Counted from the first letter of the stretch, positions 52,702 through 63,788 are shown. The stretch: DNA of 64,000 bases from Akkermansiaceae bacterium (GCA_018402445.1 JAGYIT010000007.1:992001-1056000), one strand, 5' to 3'. Made by a program: numbers and translations. The notes: generated from the letters alone by a model not told the origin.

Positions 52702-54282
52702 TTATTGTTGCTCGTCCACCTTGAGCGGACGGTAGCCGCCGATGGATTTGAAGTAGAAAATTAGGAAGAGGAAGATACCTGCCATAGTGAGCGGGATGAT
52801 GGAATCGACACGCAGGGTCTGGCGGTTGCCGACGATGTCGGCGTCCACCACGGTTTGTTCGGTGGCGGTTCTTTCTTTCGAGTTTTTCGCGGCTTCAAGC
52901 CTCACGGGATCGATGGTGGAGACTTCCTGGAAGGCGAGGAACTTGCTGGTGTTCTCACCCGTCCATTCGGCGTGGATGGCCGAATCCTTTTTGGCGAGGT
53001 CCTCAGCGGCGAAGCGATCTTTGAAATAACCAAGTCCGGGGCCGCCGATGAGACCGGCGGACATCATGCCGACGCCGCCCATGAGGGAGATGGCGATGCC
53101 GCCCGTGCGGGGGAAGCGGTCGGAAACCACGGCGAGCATGGTAGGCCAGAAGAAGGTTTTGCCGAAGGCATAAACAAGGAGGGCGCCGAGGGCGGGGCCG
53201 AAGGCGGAAACCGCGCTGACGAGGTTCAGGCCGAGTATCGCCATGAGCGAGCAGACGAAGAGCAGGCCGACAGGTTTCAGCCCGCACTTGGTCTCGATGA
53301 AGTGGGCGCAGAAGCGCAGCCCGAACATCATGAGCGAGGTGAAGACGAAGAGGATCTTGCCTTGGGTCGGGTTGAGGATCGCGCCGGTGATGTTCTGGAT
53401 CCAGCCGTCCGTGCCGAGTTCGACGGCGCCGACGAGGGCGTGTGCGATGAAGAGGAGGGCGAGCATCCAGTGGCCGATGGCGAAACCGGTTACGGTTGCG
53501 ATGGAAGCGAGAACCGCGATCGCGATGAGCGAGGCGAGGATGGTGCCGACAACAGGTGTTTCAAAGAAGGGTGTGAGCAGGCCCTTGAAGAAGAGGTAGA
53601 GCATGAAGCTGACGACCGCACCGCCAAGAAGGCCGACGTCCTTGAGCATCTCGCCGAACTTGAGGCCTTTTTCGGTGGCTTCGGATTTGGGATATTTCTG
53701 GCCGAAGAACATCGCCCCATAGATGACTGTGGGAATGAGGTAGAGGGAGAGCTGGGCTTTCCAGCTCCAGTTGAAGGTATCGCCTAGCACCCAGCCGATG
53801 ACTCCACCGAACACCATTCCGAGTGGCCAGGAGGCGTGGAGGATGTTGAGGTAGTGGTTGCGATTATTGGGGAAAAGGGTGGCGACGAGCGGGTTGGAAA
53901 CAGCCTCGAGCACGCCGTTGGCGGCACCGAAGGCGAACATTCCCCAGAATAGGAACTGGTAGGCGACTGCTTGGCTTTGTCCGGCCGTGGCGCCAAATGT
54001 CACGAAGGCCGAGATCACGTGGAGGGCGAAGGCGGCGAAGACGAGCTTGCCGTATCCGAATTTATCCACCAGCACGCCGCCGATCATGATGCCAAAGCAG
54101 AAGCTGGTGAAACCGGCTCCGCCGATCATCCCGAGCTGTGCGCCCGTGAATCCGAAGTCGGCGGCCCAGGTTCCGAAGATGCCTCCCCGGACTCCGAATC
54201 CTACTCCGGCTGCCAGGATGGCGGTGAATCCGGCCCATAGGAGCCGCTTGGCGTTTGGTGCGATTGCGTCTGTGTTGTTCAT
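52702..54282 (-). CDS. MFS transporter
   Basis: 526 residues with about twelve helices, of the FucP/sugar-permease style: LLWAGFTAILAAGVGFGVRG in helix 1 and GIMIGGVLVDKFGYGKLVFA at the 2-3 loop (G-D-KFG motif). A 90-residue soluble insertion before the last helix (VSTIDPVRLEAAKNSKERTA) is unusual for the family. The ATG at 54282 has GGAAAACCT just before it. A TTGCCA / TAATCC pair 17 nt apart at about 54340-54310 on the minus strand may be the promoter. Substrate unknown. Confidence 0.85.
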   Translation of the reverse strand: MNNTDAIAPNAKRLLWAGFTAILAAGVGFGVRGGIFGTWAADFGFTGAQLGMIGGAGFTSFCFGIMIGGVLVDKFGYGKLVFAAFALHVISAFVTFGATAGQSQAVAYQFLFWGMFAFGAANGVLEAVSNPLVATLFPNNRNHYLNILHASWPLGMVFGGVIGWVLGDTFNWSWKAQLSLYLIPTVIYGAMFFGQKYPKSEATEKGLKFGEMLKDVGLLGGAVVSFMLYLFFKGLLTPFFETPVVGTILASLIAIAVLASIATVTGFAIGHWMLALLFIAHALVGAVELGTDGWIQNITGAILNPTQGKILFVFTSLMMFGLRFCAHFIETKCGLKPVGLLFVCSLMAILGLNLVSAVSAFGPALGALLVYAFGKTFFWPTMLAVVSDRFPRTGGIAISLMGGVGMMSAGLIGGPGLGYFKDRFAAEDLAKKDSAIHAEWTGENTSKFLAFQEVSTIDPVRLEAAKNSKERTATEQTVVDADIVGNRQTLRVDSIIPLTMAGIFLFLIFYFKSIGGYRPLKVDEQQ

Positions 54283-54493
54283 AGGTTTTCCAATGTGTTT
54301 GTGGGGATTATCGGGTGAATGGGTGCTTGGCAAGCATTCGGGTGAAAAAATCAGTTTTTTGTGTGGGAAGCTCAGGAATGGAGGGAAGTCGTGATACGGC
54401 GGGGAGTGATGGGATTTATCTCAAAAAATCGTTTTAAAAAACCGACTGCGGCTTAGGGTGGAAACTCGTTGCGGCGAAGCCATCGCGAAAGAT

Positions 54494-55885
54494 ATGCCAC
54501 CTAACAGGATCCCACTTTTGATCACCCCTGCATTTTTGCTGCTGGTATCCTGTCCGTCGCTTCCAGGCCCGCAGGCGCTTGGCTGGCCTGACGGGGCTGG
54601 CGATTCCGGCGGATTACAATGGGGGACGGGAGTCGGTGCCGGAGCTGGTGGGTAGCCTTTCGGAACTTTTCAATGATGCGGGTTTGAGGAAACAGATCAC
54701 GCTCTCGCAATCGGGGAATCCGGACATCGCGGCGGCGGCGGCGCGGCTGGAGGAGGCGGGGTTCCATACGCGGAGTGTGCGGTCGGTTTTTTTTCCCACG
54801 CTGGATTTCAATGCTTCGGGGAGCCGGTCGCAGTTCAACTCGGCGGGCGGCGGGAACAATTTCGGTTCGGTGATCTCGGATCGATATGCTGCATCGCTCG
54901 ACGCGCAGTGGGAGGTGGATGTATGGGGGCGGGTGAGGGCGGGGTGGCGGCTTCGGACTCTAACAGGGATGCGGCGGCGGCGGATTTCGCGGCGGCGAGG
55001 CAGTCGATCGCGGCGCAGACGGCGCAGGCATATTTCGATCTCGTGGCGGCGACGCGGCTGCGGGATCTCGCGGCGGATCGGCTGGAGTCTTTCCAGGGAA
55101 CTTTTGATCTGGTGAACCGCCGCTTCGGTCTCGGGACGGCGGATCTGGGTGAGCTGGATCTGGCGCGGACAGATGTGGAGAACGCGAAATCGGAGATCAA
55201 TGCGCGGAAGGACGCGCGGGATCAGGCGGCGCGGCGGCTTGCTACGCTGACCGGGCGCTATCCCGACGCGAACTTGGCGGCGAACTCCTGGCCTTCGTTG
55301 CGGCGGGCGGTGGCGGCGGGGATTCCTTCCACCTTGATGGAGGTGCGCCCGGACATCTGCGCGGCCTATCTGCGCATCCTTGCGGCGGATTCGAATGTGA
55401 AAGTGGCGCACGCCGATCTTTTCCCGAGGTTCAGCCTGACGGGAGGCGGCGGGCAGCAATCGGCGGCGCTGAGTGATCTGGCGAAATCGAATTTCACCGT
55501 ATGGGCCATCGCGGCGAACCTCACCGCGCCGGTCACCGACGGCGGCCGTCGCCGTGCGGAGCTGGGAGCCGCGAACGCGCGGGCGAAGCAGGCGCTGGCT
55601 TCCTATCGCTCGACCGTGCTGAACGCATTCCGCGAGGTCGAGAATGCGCTCGGCTCCGAGTCTTATCTGAGGAAACAGGAAGAGGCCACGGCGCGCGCGC
55701 TGGAAGCGGCTCGGAGCGCGGAGGAGCGGGCCTTGCGGAGTTATGAGTCCGGCTTATTGGAAATCCTCACCGTCCTCGACACGACGCGCCGCCGTTTTGA
55801 CGCCGAGGAAAACCTGATCCGCCTGAAGAACCTGCGCTTCCAGAACCGGGTGGTGCTTGCCCTTGCGCTGGGCAAGGCTCACTGA
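54494..55885 (+). CDS. RND efflux outer-membrane factor (OprM/NodT type), two frameshifts
   Basis: Outer-membrane channel lipoprotein. The ATG at 54494 starts a lipoprotein signal (LLITPAFLLLVSC). The frame breaks at about 54575 and again at about 54945, where GGGG should be GGGGG to read GRVRAGVAASDSNRDAAAAD. Joined, the protein has about 464 residues with the TolC repeats: FDLVAATRLRDLAADRLESF, DLVNRRFGLGTADLGELDLA and LTAPVTDGGRRRAELGAANA. It is first of the efflux operon, 5 nt before the adaptor. The two indels are probably assembly errors. Confidence 0.83.
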
Positions 55886-55890
55886 ACGCC

Positions 55891-57009
55891 ATGAAGACCG
55901 CCCTCAAGATCATCATCCCGCTCGTCATCATCGCGCTCGCGTTGCTGGGCTTCCGTTTCCTCGGCACCCTGAAACCCGAGCCGAGGACGATGGTGCCGCC
56001 GCCGGTGGTGCCCGCCATGGAAGTGATCACGGTGGCTCCCGAAAACCACGCGCCGCCGGTGATGAGCTACGGCACGGTGGCCAGTTATTTTGAAACGGAT
56101 CTCACGCCGCAGGTGAGCGGGCGGATCACGTTCGTCTCGCCGAAATTCCGCGTCGGCGAGACGGTGGATACCGAGCATCTGCTCGTTCAGATCGACCCCA
56201 CCGACTACCGCGCCGCGCTGGCCACGGAGGAGGCGAACCTGACCGTGGCCGAGCGGACTTTCGAGGAGGAGAAGATCCGCGCGGAGCAGGCGGAGGGGGA
56301 TTGGGTGGCTTCCGGCCGGGCGCTTTCGGCGGCGACGGATTTCGTGCTTAGGAAACCGCAGCTAGCTGCGGCGCGGGCGGGAATCGATTCGGCGAAGGCG
56401 GCCATTGAGAAAGCGCGGGCGGATCTGGAGCGGACGGAAATCCGCGCGCCGTTTCCCGCTGTCATTACGGCGCGGAACGCTTCGCCGGGGAATCAGGCGT
56501 CGCCGCAAGGTTCGTTGGGTTCGCTGGTTTCCACGGAGAAGGTGGAAATTCGTTTGCCGCTCACCGCGGATCAGGCAGCGAGGGTCGCGCTGCCGGCGAA
56601 GGCCGTCCTAACAAGCCCGCTGAAACCCGGCGCGAGCTGGGAAGCGGAGCTGGTGCGGATGGATCCGACCGTCGATACCCGCAACCAGGTGATCTATGCC
56701 GTCGCGGAAATCACTGATCCTTTCGCGGCAGGGAAAGAGCCGCTGCCGGTCGGCATTTTCGCGAACGCGGCGATCTCCGCGCAACCCATCGGCGCGAGCT
56801 ACCGGGTGCCCGAGGCGGCTTACGTGAATGACAGTTATCTGTGGAGTGTGGATGGGGAAAACAAGATCGCGCGGCTGGAGACGCAGCGGCTGTTCGCGTT
56901 CGAGGGGCACGTCTATCTGAAAGCACCCGACGGAGCGGAGACCGTGAGGATCATTTCCCGTCCGCTTAGCAATTTCAGGACAGGCATGAAAATCAAGAAA
57001 GCCGAGTGA
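55891..57009 (+). CDS. RND efflux periplasmic adaptor (HlyD/MFP)
   Basis: 372 residues. An N-terminal helix (KIIIPLVIIALALLGFRFLG, 6-25) anchors it. The lipoyl half-motifs (MSYGTVASYFETDLTPQVSG and IRAPFPAVITARNASPGNQA) flank a coiled coil (about 115-180). Membrane-proximal beta barrels follow. It links the inner-membrane pump to the outer-membrane channel. Its stop overlaps the pump GTG (GTGA). Confidence 0.92.
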   Translation: MKTALKIIIPLVIIALALLGFRFLGTLKPEPRTMVPPPVVPAMEVITVAPENHAPPVMSYGTVASYFETDLTPQVSGRITFVSPKFRVGETVDTEHLLVQIDPTDYRAALATEEANLTVAERTFEEEKIRAEQAEGDWVASGRALSAATDFVLRKPQLAAARAGIDSAKAAIEKARADLERTEIRAPFPAVITARNASPGNQASPQGSLGSLVSTEKVEIRLPLTADQAARVALPAKAVLTSPLKPGASWEAELVRMDPTVDTRNQVIYAVAEITDPFAAGKEPLPVGIFANAAISAQPIGASYRVPEAAYVNDSYLWSVDGENKIARLETQRLFAFEGHVYLKAPDGAETVRIISRPLSNFRTGMKIKKAE

Positions 57010-60000
57010 ACAAGCATCCTTTCATCACCTGGTTCGCATCGAACCCCGTCGTGGCGAACATCATGCTGTTCTCCATCCTCGGGGCGGGGATCTATACGGC
57101 GCTGACGGTGCGGAAAGAGGGTTTCCCGGCCTTCGCGGCGGAGACTGTGACGGTCACTGTGCCCATCCTCGGAGGGACGCCGGAAAACGTGGAGCGCGGG
57201 GTGGCGATCCAGATCGAGGAGTCGCTGCAGGGCGTCTCCGGCATCGACGAGGTGCGCTCGGTTTCCTCCGACAACCTCTCCACGGTCACGGTGCGCGCGC
57301 TCGAGGGTTACCCGATCACGCGTTTGCTGGACGATGTGAAGGTGCAGGTGGATGCGATCCCGAACCTGCCCGAGCAGGCGGAGAAACCCATCGTGAAGGA
57401 GAACAAGCGCCAGAGCCAGGTGCTGTGGGTGGAGATCTATGGCAGCGATGACGAGGTCTTGCGGAAAGAGACGGCGCGGCGGATGCGGGACATGCTTTTG
57501 GCGCAGCCCGCGATCTCCAAGGTGGAGACGTTCGGCGCGCGGGATTACGAGGTTGCCATCGAGCCATCCGAAGAGGCGTTGCGGAAATACGGACTGACTT
57601 TCGAGGAGGTCGCCGATGCGGTCTCGGAAAACTCCGTGGATCTCGGCGGCGGCGATGTCCGCTCGGCGCGCGGCAACATTTCCCTGCGGGCGCGCGACCA
57701 GGCCTACCGCAAGGCGGACTTCGAGAACATCCCGGTGCGGACGGACGCCGACGGCTCGCGGATTTTCATCCGGGACGTGGCGACGGTGCGCGACGGATTC
57801 ATCGGCCAGAAAATCCTGAACCGTTTCCGCGGCGAGCCGACCACGAGTTTGCAGGTCGTCACCGAGGGCGACGACGACATCATCGAGGCGGTCACGCAGG
57901 CGCGGCGGACGGTGGCGGAGTTCAAGGATCTGCCGGAGGGGATCAAGGTCGCGGAGTGGCTGGACGGATCGACGAGAATCCGCGACCGCCTGCACCTGCT
58001 CGGGAAAAACGGAGCGATCGGCGTGTGCCTTGTCCTCGTGGTGCTGATGCTTTTCCTGAACCTGCGGCTCGCGTTCTGGGTGGCGGTGGGCATTCCCGTT
58101 TCGCTGGCCGGCGCGGTGGCTTTGTTTCCGATTCCGGGCATCGATCTCTCGGTCAACGTCATCTCGGCCTTCGGTTTCCTCGTGGTGCTGGGGATCGTGG
58201 TGGACGATGCGATCGTGATCGGCGAGTCGATCTACTCGGAAAAGGAAGCGAAGGGCGATGGCGATGCTGACGCCATCGAGACCACGGTCGCGGGTGTGAG
58301 CCGGGTGGTGACGCCGGCGACCTTCGGCGTGCTTACGACCATCGCGGCCTTCCTGCCGCTCACGCAGGTCAGCGGGCGTTTGGGAAATGTCTTCGGCCAG
58401 ATCGCGACGGTGGTGGTGCTGTGCCTGATCTTTTCCCTGATCGAATCGAAGCTGATCCTGCCTGCGCACCTCGCCCATCTCAACGTCCACCGCAAGCCGG
58501 GCAACCCGGTCAGCAGGGCGTGGTCGCGTTTCCAGAAATCCATCGCCAACGGGCTGAACCGGTTCGTGGAGAAATGCTACACGCCCCTGATCGAGCGCAT
58601 GATCCCGTGGCGCTACGCGGTGCTCGCCGGGTTCGTGGCGGTGCTGATTTTGGTGATCGGGCTGTTCCCGGCGGGGAAGCTGCGGTTTGTTTTTTTCCCG
58701 AACATCTACAACGACGACATCAACGCGAGCCTGAGCCTCGCGCAGGGTCAATCGCCGGATTACCTCCACGCGCAGGCGCTGCGGATCGAGGAGACGGCCC
58801 GGCAGCTCGGCGAGAGATACCAGCAGGAGTTCGGGCACAATCCGTTCCTTGAGATCCAGCTGGCGGCGAGCACGAACACCGACGCCGCCGTCTCCGCGCA
58901 GCTCTCGCGCTCGTCCTCCCGGCCTTTTCTCCCCAGCGAGCAGATCGTCCTGGACTGGCGGAAAGCGGTGGGCAGCGTGGCGGGAGCGAGGTCGCTGTCA
59001 TTTTCCGCCACCGCCGGACCGCGCGGCGGGGATATCCAGATCAACCTGGAAAGCGACGACCTCGCGGAACTCGAAGCCGCCGCCGCAGAGCTGACCGATG
59101 AGATCGCCACCTATCCGGGTACCTTCGATGTCAGCGACAGCTTCGACTCGGGCAAGCCGGAGATCCTCTATTCGGTCACGCCGGAAGGGGAGGCGGCGGG
59201 CTTCACGCGGCGTGATCTTGCGGTGGCCGTGCGCGACGCGTATTACGGGCGCGAGGCGCAGCGGATGCAGCGCGGGCGCGACGAGGTGCGGGTGATGGTG
59301 CGTTATCCCGAGGAGCAGCGGAAATCACTGGAGACGCTGCGCGAAATGCGGGTGCGTGCGCCGGACGGAACCGCCGTGCCTTTCCCCGTGGTGGCGGACA
59401 CGAGCTACGGCCAGTCGCTGGCCTCCATCGAGCGCATCAACAACCGCCGCGTGGTCACCATCAACGCGGCGGTGAACAAGGCGACGACCACGCCGGACGA
59501 GGTCAACACACGGCTGGAGAGTGATTTTTTCCCGGAGTTTCTCGCGAGATATCCGGGCATCCGGATCACCGAGAGCGGCGAGGTGGAGCAGCGGATAAAA
59601 TCGGTGGAATCGCTGAAGCTGGGTTTCATTTTCAGCATCATTTTCATCTACGTGCTCATCGCGATCCCGCTGAAAAGCTACACCAAGCCGCTGATCATCA
59701 TGTCGGTGATCCCCTTCGGCATCATCGGTGCGCTGATGGGACATTTCATGATGGATATCCCGATCTCCATCCTCTCGGTGTTCGGCATCCTCGCTTTGTC
59801 CGGCGTGGTGGTGAACGATTCGCTGGTGCTTGTTTGCGAGGTGAACAACCTGCGCGGGGAGGGGAGATCGCTCTCCGATTCCGTGAAAATGGCCGGCGCG
59901 AGGCGTTTCCGCGCGATCCTGCTGACCACGCTCACCACCTTTTTCGGACTCGCGCCGCTGCTCATCGAGAAAGAGGTGGAAGCCCAGTTCCTGAAACCGA

Positions 60001-60131
60001 TGGCCGCGTCGTTGGCGTTCGGGATCGTGTTCGCGACGTTCATCACCCTGTTCCTGCTGCCGATGCTTTATCTCATCGTGAATGACCTGCGCAGCGGGAT
60101 GCGGGCGTATCTCGGCAAGGGGAAAGCGTGA
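57006..60131 (+). CDS. RND efflux pump, inner-membrane subunit (AcrB-like)
   Basis: 1,041 residues, with GTG at 57006 overlapping the adaptor stop. Two halves of about six helices each. NPVVANIMLFSILGAGIYTA starts helix 1, and helix 4 reads VVLGIVVDDAIVIGESIYSE with the proton-relay acids. The second half includes VFGILALSGVVVNDSLVLVC and ILLTTLTTFFGLAPLLIEKE. Proton-driven antiporter of the HAE/multidrug type; the exact substrates are unknown. A 641-residue antisense reading opposite it is a shadow. Confidence 0.93.
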   Translation: MNKHPFITWFASNPVVANIMLFSILGAGIYTALTVRKEGFPAFAAETVTVTVPILGGTPENVERGVAIQIEESLQGVSGIDEVRSVSSDNLSTVTVRALEGYPITRLLDDVKVQVDAIPNLPEQAEKPIVKENKRQSQVLWVEIYGSDDEVLRKETARRMRDMLLAQPAISKVETFGARDYEVAIEPSEEALRKYGLTFEEVADAVSENSVDLGGGDVRSARGNISLRARDQAYRKADFENIPVRTDADGSRIFIRDVATVRDGFIGQKILNRFRGEPTTSLQVVTEGDDDIIEAVTQARRTVAEFKDLPEGIKVAEWLDGSTRIRDRLHLLGKNGAIGVCLVLVVLMLFLNLRLAFWVAVGIPVSLAGAVALFPIPGIDLSVNVISAFGFLVVLGIVVDDAIVIGESIYSEKEAKGDGDADAIETTVAGVSRVVTPATFGVLTTIAAFLPLTQVSGRLGNVFGQIATVVVLCLIFSLIESKLILPAHLAHLNVHRKPGNPVSRAWSRFQKSIANGLNRFVEKCYTPLIERMIPWRYAVLAGFVAVLILVIGLFPAGKLRFVFFPNIYNDDINASLSLAQGQSPDYLHAQALRIEETARQLGERYQQEFGHNPFLEIQLAASTNTDAAVSAQLSRSSSRPFLPSEQIVLDWRKAVGSVAGARSLSFSATAGPRGGDIQINLESDDLAELEAAAAELTDEIATYPGTFDVSDSFDSGKPEILYSVTPEGEAAGFTRRDLAVAVRDAYYGREAQRMQRGRDEVRVMVRYPEEQRKSLETLREMRVRAPDGTAVPFPVVADTSYGQSLASIERINNRRVVTINAAVNKATTTPDEVNTRLESDFFPEFLARYPGIRITESGEVEQRIKSVESLKLGFIFSIIFIYVLIAIPLKSYTKPLIIMSVIPFGIIGALMGHFMMDIPISILSVFGILALSGVVVNDSLVLVCEVNNLRGEGRSLSDSVKMAGARRFRAILLTTLTTFFGLAPLLIEKEVEAQFLKPMAASLAFGIVFATFITLFLLPMLYLIVNDLRSGMRAYLGKGKA

Positions 60132-60154
60132 CCGTGGCGGCGGGGAAGGGGAGA

Positions 60155-61411
60155 TCACGCGGTGTTGAGCCCGCGCATCGTGCCTGACGAGGTGGCGAAG
60201 CGCTCCGTTTCCAAGCCGATGTTCTGGAGCATGCTGAGGTAGAGGTTCGGGAGCGGGTAGTTGTCGGTTTCCGAGAAAGCCAGATGCTGGCCGTGCCGGA
60301 AGCCGCCGCCGGCGAAGAGGACGGGCATGTTGCGGTTGTCGTGGGAGGACGCGTTGCCGAGGTTTGAGGTCAGGAGGATCATCGTGTCATCGAGGATTCC
60401 CTGCCGCTTGAGTTCGCGGAGAAAGTTACCCCAGTTGTCCACGGTGGTTTTTTCGACAATGGCAAGCTGTTCGAGTTTTTTCGGGTTTTTGCCGTGGTGG
60501 GAAAGCGAATGGTAGCCCTCTTCGACCCCGTCGAGAGCGCGGACGTTGTTGCCCGTGCAGTGGAGGGTGACGAAGCGGCTGGAATCGGTGCGCAGGGCGA
60601 GGGCGACGACATCCAGCATGGCGCGCATCTGGTCCGGGGCGTTGTTGTTGTCCGCCGCTGCGGGGGCGCCCCCGACCTTGGGTTTCGGTTTTGAAATCCA
60701 TTGTTCGTTGGCTTCGAGGCGTGTTTCGAGTTCACGCACCGAGTGGAGCCACTCGTCCATTTTCTCGCGGTCGGCATCGCCCAGTTCGCGCCCGAGGGAT
60801 TTGGTTTCGTCGCGCACGATGTCGAGGATCGACTGGCCGCGGCGGTTGATCTCGGCCTGGCGTTGCTTGGCCGAGGGGGTGTCCTCCATGAAGAGGCGGG
60901 CGAAGAGATCCCTGGCATCGTTGATCGCGGGGATCATCGCACCGTTTTCCGTGTAGGAGGGGGAGCGCGAGTGGCTGGTGTTCAGGACCAGGGAGGGGAA
61001 GCGCGTGTGGTGGCCGAGGTGCTTGGCCATGAGCTGGTCGATGGAGATCGTGTTGGTGCGGGCGGAATTCCGTTCCATCGGGCAGGCGGAGAAAATCGAT
61101 GCCTCGGCGGCGTGCCCGCCTTTCACGCCGGGGTGGGAGGTGCCGGAGATGACGGTGAAATCATCCCGGAGATCCTGAATGTCCTTCAGGTAGGGGGACG
61201 GGGTGTAATTCGCACCTTTGTCCTTGGGGACGAGCAGGGGGTTGTGAAGTCCGAGGGCGAGCGAGACGCCCACAAAGCGTCTCGGGTTCGGCCGGGACGG
61301 GGTGGCGGCGAAGGCCGGAATCATCGCATCGAGCAAGGGCAGGCAGAGGGCTACGCCGGCTTGTTTCAATACGGTGCGGCGTGAGAGCGTCCTATGGGTG
61401 GCGATGTGCAT
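60155..61411 (-). CDS. DUF1552 secreted protein
   Basis: 418 residues with a Tat-like signal (LSRRTVLKQAGVALCLPLLD). The family text is clear: FVGVSLALGLHNPLLVPKDK, LRDDFTVISGTSHPGVKGGH and SSRFVTLHCTGNNV. DUF1552 proteins are paired with DUF1592-type cytochromes throughout PVC bacteria; their role is unknown. It lies just behind that gene here (9 nt), so they form one operon. It converges on the RND pump. Confidence 0.93.
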   Translation of the reverse strand: MHIATHRTLSRRTVLKQAGVALCLPLLDAMIPAFAATPSRPNPRRFVGVSLALGLHNPLLVPKDKGANYTPSPYLKDIQDLRDDFTVISGTSHPGVKGGHAAEASIFSACPMERNSARTNTISIDQLMAKHLGHHTRFPSLVLNTSHSRSPSYTENGAMIPAINDARDLFARLFMEDTPSAKQRQAEINRRGQSILDIVRDETKSLGRELGDADREKMDEWLHSVRELETRLEANEQWISKPKPKVGGAPAAADNNNAPDQMRAMLDVVALALRTDSSRFVTLHCTGNNVRALDGVEEGYHSLSHHGKNPKKLEQLAIVEKTTVDNWGNFLRELKRQGILDDTMILLTSNLGNASSHDNRNMPVLFAGGGFRHGQHLAFSETDNYPLPNLYLSMLQNIGLETERFATSSGTMRGLNTA

Positions 61412-61420
61412 GGGTCGGAT

Positions 61421-63788
61421 CTATTTTTCCAAAAATGGCGGGCTGGTGAGCGTGGCTTTCAAAAGCGAGCGAAGGCCGTGGTTCCGGATACGGGTGCTTT
61501 CGGAGATAGTTTTCATCGCCTGCTTGTCGCTGAAGCGGATTTCCCCGCCGGTTCCGTAGCGGAGGAGCTGGCCGGCGAAGGCTTCGGCAAGCATGTCCGG
61601 TTGCGAGAGATGCAGATCCCGCCATTCCGGGTAGTTGCGGAAATCGTGGCCCTCGGGCGTGGTTCCGCTGGAATCGATTTTCGCGGATTTCCCCGGCCTG
61701 CCGTAAAACTCGCGGAGGTTACCGACAGGGTCGAACTCCTCCAGGGCGAATCCGGCCGGGTCGATCCTGGCGTGGCATGACGCGCAGGACATGGAATCGC
61801 GGTGTTTCTCCAGCTGTTCACGGATCGAAACCGCACCGCGGATATCCGGTTCGATCGCCGGGATATTTGGCGGCGGAGGATCGATGTGCTGGCCGAGAAA
61901 GCGTTCGTTGACGAAGACCCCGCGAACGACGGGAGAGGTGACCGAGCCATCGGCGGTGACTTTCAAAACGGCTCCCTGCGTCAACAGCCCCGACCGGGCA
62001 TCCGGCGGGAGTTTGACTTTGGCGAGACCGTTCCCGGCCACCAGATCCACGCCTTCGATGGAGTAATGCTCTTTCAGGCGGGTGTTGAGAAACGCGAAAT
62101 CGGATTGGAGGAAATGGGTGACGGAAAGATCTTCCCGGAACAGCTCGGCAACGAACGCGCGGGTTTCGGCGAGCATCGATTGTTGGACGATGGGATCGAA
62201 GGTTCGGAAGCGTTGCGGATCGGGTTGGGTGAAATCGATGTCGCGCAGCTCGAGCCACTCGTTGGTGAAAGATTCGATGAAGCGCGAGGATTTCGGATCG
62301 GCGAGCAGGCGGTCGATTTGGGCGGAAATGATCGGGGCGTCACGGAGTTTGCCCTGGTCTGCGAGCTGGCGGAGTTTCTGATCCGGGAGCGACTTCCAGA
62401 GCATGTAGCTGAGGCGCGAGGCGATGGCGTGGTCGTCGAGATCTCCGGGGGCTTCGACGAAGGTGAGGAAGTTCGGAGAGCAGAGGATCGCGTGATAGCC
62501 GTGGCGCATCGCCTCGGGAAACGCCTCGCCCGAGCTGAGCGCGGCGGCGACGAGTTTTTCATAGGGGGCGAGGGTTCCGGCGGACACCGGCCTGCGGAAT
62601 GCTCTGGCGGCAAATGTTTCCAAAAGGCGCTTCGCCTCCACGAGTGGTTTGGCGGGGCCTTCCTGGATCTCCTTGCGGGTCAGGCCGGGGAACAGGTTGT
62701 TGAAGACGACTGCTCGGTCTCCGTTGGGATGGATGCGTTGGATCGTGATGCCTGAGAAATGGAGGCCGTGATATCCCTGCTGCTCCAGATCCCGGCCTTC
62801 GAAAATCACCGTGCCGCCATCCTTGCCGACCACGTTCGAGGGAGCATATTTCGCCCCGCCTTCGGAGGGTTTCAGAATCAGGCAGTGGCCTTTCCGGATC
62901 CACGCGCGGTATGTCTGATCGGCAGCTTGCTCCGCGCCTTCGACAAGGCCGATGGGAAATTGCAACGGCTCGTTGGATTGTCCCGAGCCGGAGTTGAGCG
63001 TCGCCCACACCGCGCCGTCGTCTCCACGGTTGATGCCGCGCGCGTCGTGCACGGTCACCTGATACCAGCCGTCTTCGGGGATGATGGTTGCGGGGAGGCG
63101 TCCGTAAAACTGCACGCCCATCGCCCATGCGATCACCTCATTTCCGGCCGGCTCTGGGCCCCTGTAGTTGCCTTTTCCCAAGCCATCGGTGAGTTCCATT
63201 TTTCCATACCTCTTTTCGAAGGAAGGATCTTTTCCAAGTGCCCGCGAGAAAGCCTCTTCCAGCGCGGTGTCGGCCGCCTGCAGGTAGCTTTGGAGGTGGA
63301 AGTGGCTGAGCTGCTGGGATGAGGCTGTGTTGGCGAAGCCTTCATCGGAGTCGGCGGTCAGGATCTCCCCAAGCTTCACGCCGATCCCGAGCAGAGTCGT
63401 GGAGGGTGTGTTCGTATTCCTCCCGGGTGAGGCGGCGCGACGGCACACGACCCGATTTCTCGATCAGGGCGCGGTCCGTTTCGCGCAAAACCTTTCCCAA
63501 GCCCGTCAGGAATCCACCCAGTTCCGCGTCGGCAGGCCGTTTGTTTTCCTTGGGTGGCATGTCGCCGGAATCGACCTTTCTGAAAACCCTTTCCCAAGTC
63601 GCGAAGTTGGCGGGATCGGTCGGATCGAGCTTCGTGTTGAGCAGGTCGAGGTCGGCTTCCGGATCAAGGTCGTCATGGCATTCGTAGCAGTGCTTTTCGA
63701 GAAACGCATCGAAGTGAGCGCGTCCGGACTCCATGCCCGCGGCAAGAGTCGGCGCGGATAGGATGCAGGAAAGGAAGGCGCGGCGCAT
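61421..63788 (-). CDS. DUF1587/DUF1592/DUF1588/DUF1585 cytochrome-like protein, one frameshift
   Basis: About 788 residues. The N-terminal part (ATG at 63788) has a signal peptide, a cytochrome-like CYECH near 34-38 and LTREEYEHTLHD (DUF1587). At about 63396 one extra T (GACTCTGCTC versus GACCTGCTC) breaks the frame. It resumes LLGIGVKLGEILTADSDEGF and runs to the stop with IASRLSYMLWKSLPDQKLRQ (DUF1592), LTQGAVLKVTADGSVTSPVV, then RGVFVNERFLG (DUF1588), CASCHARIDPAGFALEEFDP (second CxxCH) and the DUF1585 end. It is secreted and presumably binds haem c. The partner DUF1552 gene follows. Confidence 0.85.

Noticed and set aside
56913-58838. 641-residue reading frame opposite the RND pump
   Set aside because: It is a shadow of GC-rich coding DNA; composition is Arg/His/Asp-rich with no domain, and the pump on the other strand is clear.
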